Origin: Prauserella shujinwangii
GTDB lineage: Bacteria > Actinomycetota > Actinomycetes > Mycobacteriales > Pseudonocardiaceae
Reading direction: 5' to 3'
NCBI RefSeq assembly: GCF_003001955.1
Contig: NZ_PVNH01000005.1
Span: 62,001-126,000 of the forward strand
Length of the DNA stretch: 64,000 bases
Shown here: positions 62,541 to 64,000 of the stretch, in pieces
How positions within the stretch are numbered: the first letter of the stretch is position 1
Layout of the letters: each line of letters opens with the position of its first letter
The notes under the pieces: model-generated
The model's database searches: none
What the model was told of the DNA's origin: nothing
The model's input: the letters and a program-made list of their open reading frames with translations, nothing else
Program-made: the position numbers and the translations under genes

Positions 62541-64000
62541 CGTGACCAACCAGGTGCCGTTGCTGAAGGGGCACGACGTCGCCGACGACCCCGCCCTCCT
62601 CGAAGGCCTGCGCCGGGAGGGCGCGGGCTGGGCCGAGGACGAGCTGCACGAGCTGGGCAGGCTCGCGGGCAGCGAGCGCGTGCAGGAGTGGGGCAGGCTC
62701 GTCAACGAGAACCGGCCCCGGCTGCGCACGCACGACGCCGTGGGGCACCGGATCGACGAGGTGGAGTTCCACCCGCACTGGCACGACCTGATGGAGGTCG
62801 CCGTCTCGCATGGACTGCATGCCGCTCCGTGGCGGGAGGACAGGCCGGGCACGCACGTGGCCCGCGCGGCCAAGTTCTACGTGTGGAGCCAGGCCGAGGC
62901 GGGCCACGGGTGCCCGATCTCGATGACCTACTCCGCCGTGCCCGCACTGCGGCACAACCCGGAGCTCGCCGAGCGCTACGAACCCCTGCTGGCCGCGCGG
63001 GAGTACGACTACGGCCTGCGGGAACCGGGCGGCAAGCGCGGGCTCATCGCGGGCATGTCGATGACCGAGAAGCAGGGCGGGTCCGACGTACGGGTCAACA
63101 CCACCACCGCGCGCCCCGCTGGCGACGGCAGCCACGTGATCGTCGGGCACAAGTGGTTCACCTCGGCCCCGATGTCGGACATGTTCCTCACGCTCGCGCA
63201 GGCGCCGGGCGGGCTGTCCTGCTTCCTGCTGCCGCGTGTGCTGCCGGACGGCACCCGCAACCGGATCCTGCTGCAACGGCTCAAGGACAAGCTGGGCAAC
63301 CACTCCAACGCCTCCGCCGAGATCGAGTACGACGAGGCGATCGGCTGGCTCGTCGGCGAGGAGGGCCGCGGCGTGCGGACCATCATCGAGATGGTCAACA
63401 ACACCCGGCTCGACTGTGTGCTGGGGACGGCGTCCGGGATGCGCTACGGCACCGTTCGCGCCACGCACCACGCGCGGCACCGGCACGCCTTCGGCCGGGC
63501 GCTCGCCGAGCATCCGGCGATGGCCAACGTGCTCGCCGACCTGGCCCTGGAGGCCGAGGCCGCCACGACGGTCGCGCTGCGGCTGGCCGGGGCGGGCGAC
63601 CGGGCCGCGGCCGGGGACACCGCGGAGGACGCGTTCCGCAGGCTCGGTCTCGCGGTCACCAAGTACTGGGTGTGCAAGCGCGGACCGGCGCACGCGGCGG
63701 AGGCGCTGGAGTGTCTCGGCGGCAACGGCTATGTCGAGGAGTCGGGCATGCCGAGGCTGTTCCGCGAGTCGCCGCTGATGTCCATCTGGGAGGGCTCCGG
63801 CAACGTCGCCGCGCTCGACACGCTGCGCGCGATGGCCAAGCGGCCCGACTCGGTCGAGGCGTTCTTCACCGAGGTGGACCGCGCGGCGGGGGCCGACGCC
63901 CGGCTGGACGAGGCGGTCGCGCACGTGCGCAAGGACCTGGCCGACCTCTCCGACGTCGAGTTCCGGGCGCGCCGCCTGGTCGAGCGGATGGCGCTCGTGC
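62524..64000 (+). CDS. aidB: AidB-like acyl-CoA dehydrogenase, truncated by window end
   Basis: At least 492 residues of an acyl-CoA dehydrogenase-fold flavoprotein. GMSMTEKQGGSDVRVNTTTARP near residue 180, LQRLKDKLGNHSNASAEIEYDEAIGWLVG near 252 and ECLGGNGYVEESGMPRLFRESPLMSIWEGSGN near 400 are near-diagnostic for AidB-type proteins. E. coli AidB is about 540 residues, so roughly 50 are missing. AidB is induced by DNA alkylation and binds FAD and DNA, with weak isovaleryl-CoA dehydrogenase activity. In actinomycetes it may instead be a plain acyl-CoA dehydrogenase. TAGGAG precedes the start. Confidence 0.88.
   Translation, partial: MPATHDVTNQVPLLKGHDVADDPALLEGLRREGAGWAEDELHELGRLAGSERVQEWGRLVNENRPRLRTHDAVGHRIDEVEFHPHWHDLMEVAVSHGLHAAPWREDRPGTHVARAAKFYVWSQAEAGHGCPISMTYSAVPALRHNPELAERYEPLLAAREYDYGLREPGGKRGLIAGMSMTEKQGGSDVRVNTTTARPAGDGSHVIVGHKWFTSAPMSDMFLTLAQAPGGLSCFLLPRVLPDGTRNRILLQRLKDKLGNHSNASAEIEYDEAIGWLVGEEGRGVRTIIEMVNNTRLDCVLGTASGMRYGTVRATHHARHRHAFGRALAEHPAMANVLADLALEAEAATTVALRLAGAGDRAAAGDTAEDAFRRLGLAVTKYWVCKRGPAHAAEALECLGGNGYVEESGMPRLFRESPLMSIWEGSGNVAALDTLRAMAKRPDSVEAFFTEVDRAAGADARLDEAVAHVRKDLADLSDVEFRARRLVERMALV

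Overview
The window reads as chromosomal DNA of a high-GC actinomycete, most probably a member of the Pseudonocardiaceae (Amycolatopsis-like; this placement is inference). Support comes from very high GC, frequent GTG starts and some apparently leaderless starts, a dnaK-grpE-dnaJ-hspR operon with HAIR elements, F420-type oxidoreductases, an NDMA-dependent alcohol dehydrogenase, a mycobacterial-type EtfD and a DUF742 protein. No tRNA, rRNA, insertion sequence, prophage or CRISPR array was seen.

Layout. 1-7.4 kb: the 5' end of a class II aldolase, an F420 (LLM) oxidoreductase diverging from an SDR, a PutP-type symporter, and a GAF/Fis-type regulator upstream of an NDMA-dependent alcohol dehydrogenase. 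7.4-18.3 kb: a SigE-type sigma factor, nagA with a DasR-like site in its promoter, a MerR regulator, two DedA-family proteins, a FAD-linked oxidase, and a marR operon joining an MFS exporter with a C-terminal CnaB-like region to a YceI protein that also carries a CnaB-like domain. 18.3-24.2 kb: three DnaA-box-like sites, a sugar locus (nucleoside-kinase-like protein, PfkB kinase, LacI regulator and a LacI paralogue without its DNA-binding head), a TrmH methyltransferase and pyrE.

24.2-29.6 kb is the most unusual part. A LysR-type regulator diverges from a coupled cassette: radical SAM/SPASM enzyme, thymidylate-kinase-like enzyme, exonuclease III-like enzyme and, after a hairpin, a NUDIX hydrolase. 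Gene remnants lie at both edges and three helically phased operator-like palindromes sit in the divergent promoter. It looks like an acquired nucleotide- or peptide-processing island of unknown function.

29.6-48.2 kb: an SDR, clpB and the dnaK operon (both with HspR sites), an MFS and an AGCS symporter flanking a perfect CRP/GlxR-type site, a flavohemoglobin, a dienelactone hydrolase and a large secreted subtilisin. 48.2-53.2 kb: a PEBP protein, a TetR/SMR efflux pair, the EtfD membrane Fe-S oxidoreductase and an orphan DUF742 protein. 53.1-61.9 kb: a seven-gene minus-strand operon for 5-dehydro-4-deoxyglucarate breakdown to 2-oxoglutarate, with a family-5 (peptide-type) ABC importer and a divergent IclR regulator. 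61.9-64 kb: a TetR regulator coupled to an AidB-like acyl-CoA dehydrogenase that runs off the window.

A family of about 46-bp hairpins occurs four times (4045, 7050, 43026, 48925), always at a gene end, with compensating base changes in the stems. These are probably a lineage-specific class of bidirectional terminator or a small palindromic repeat.
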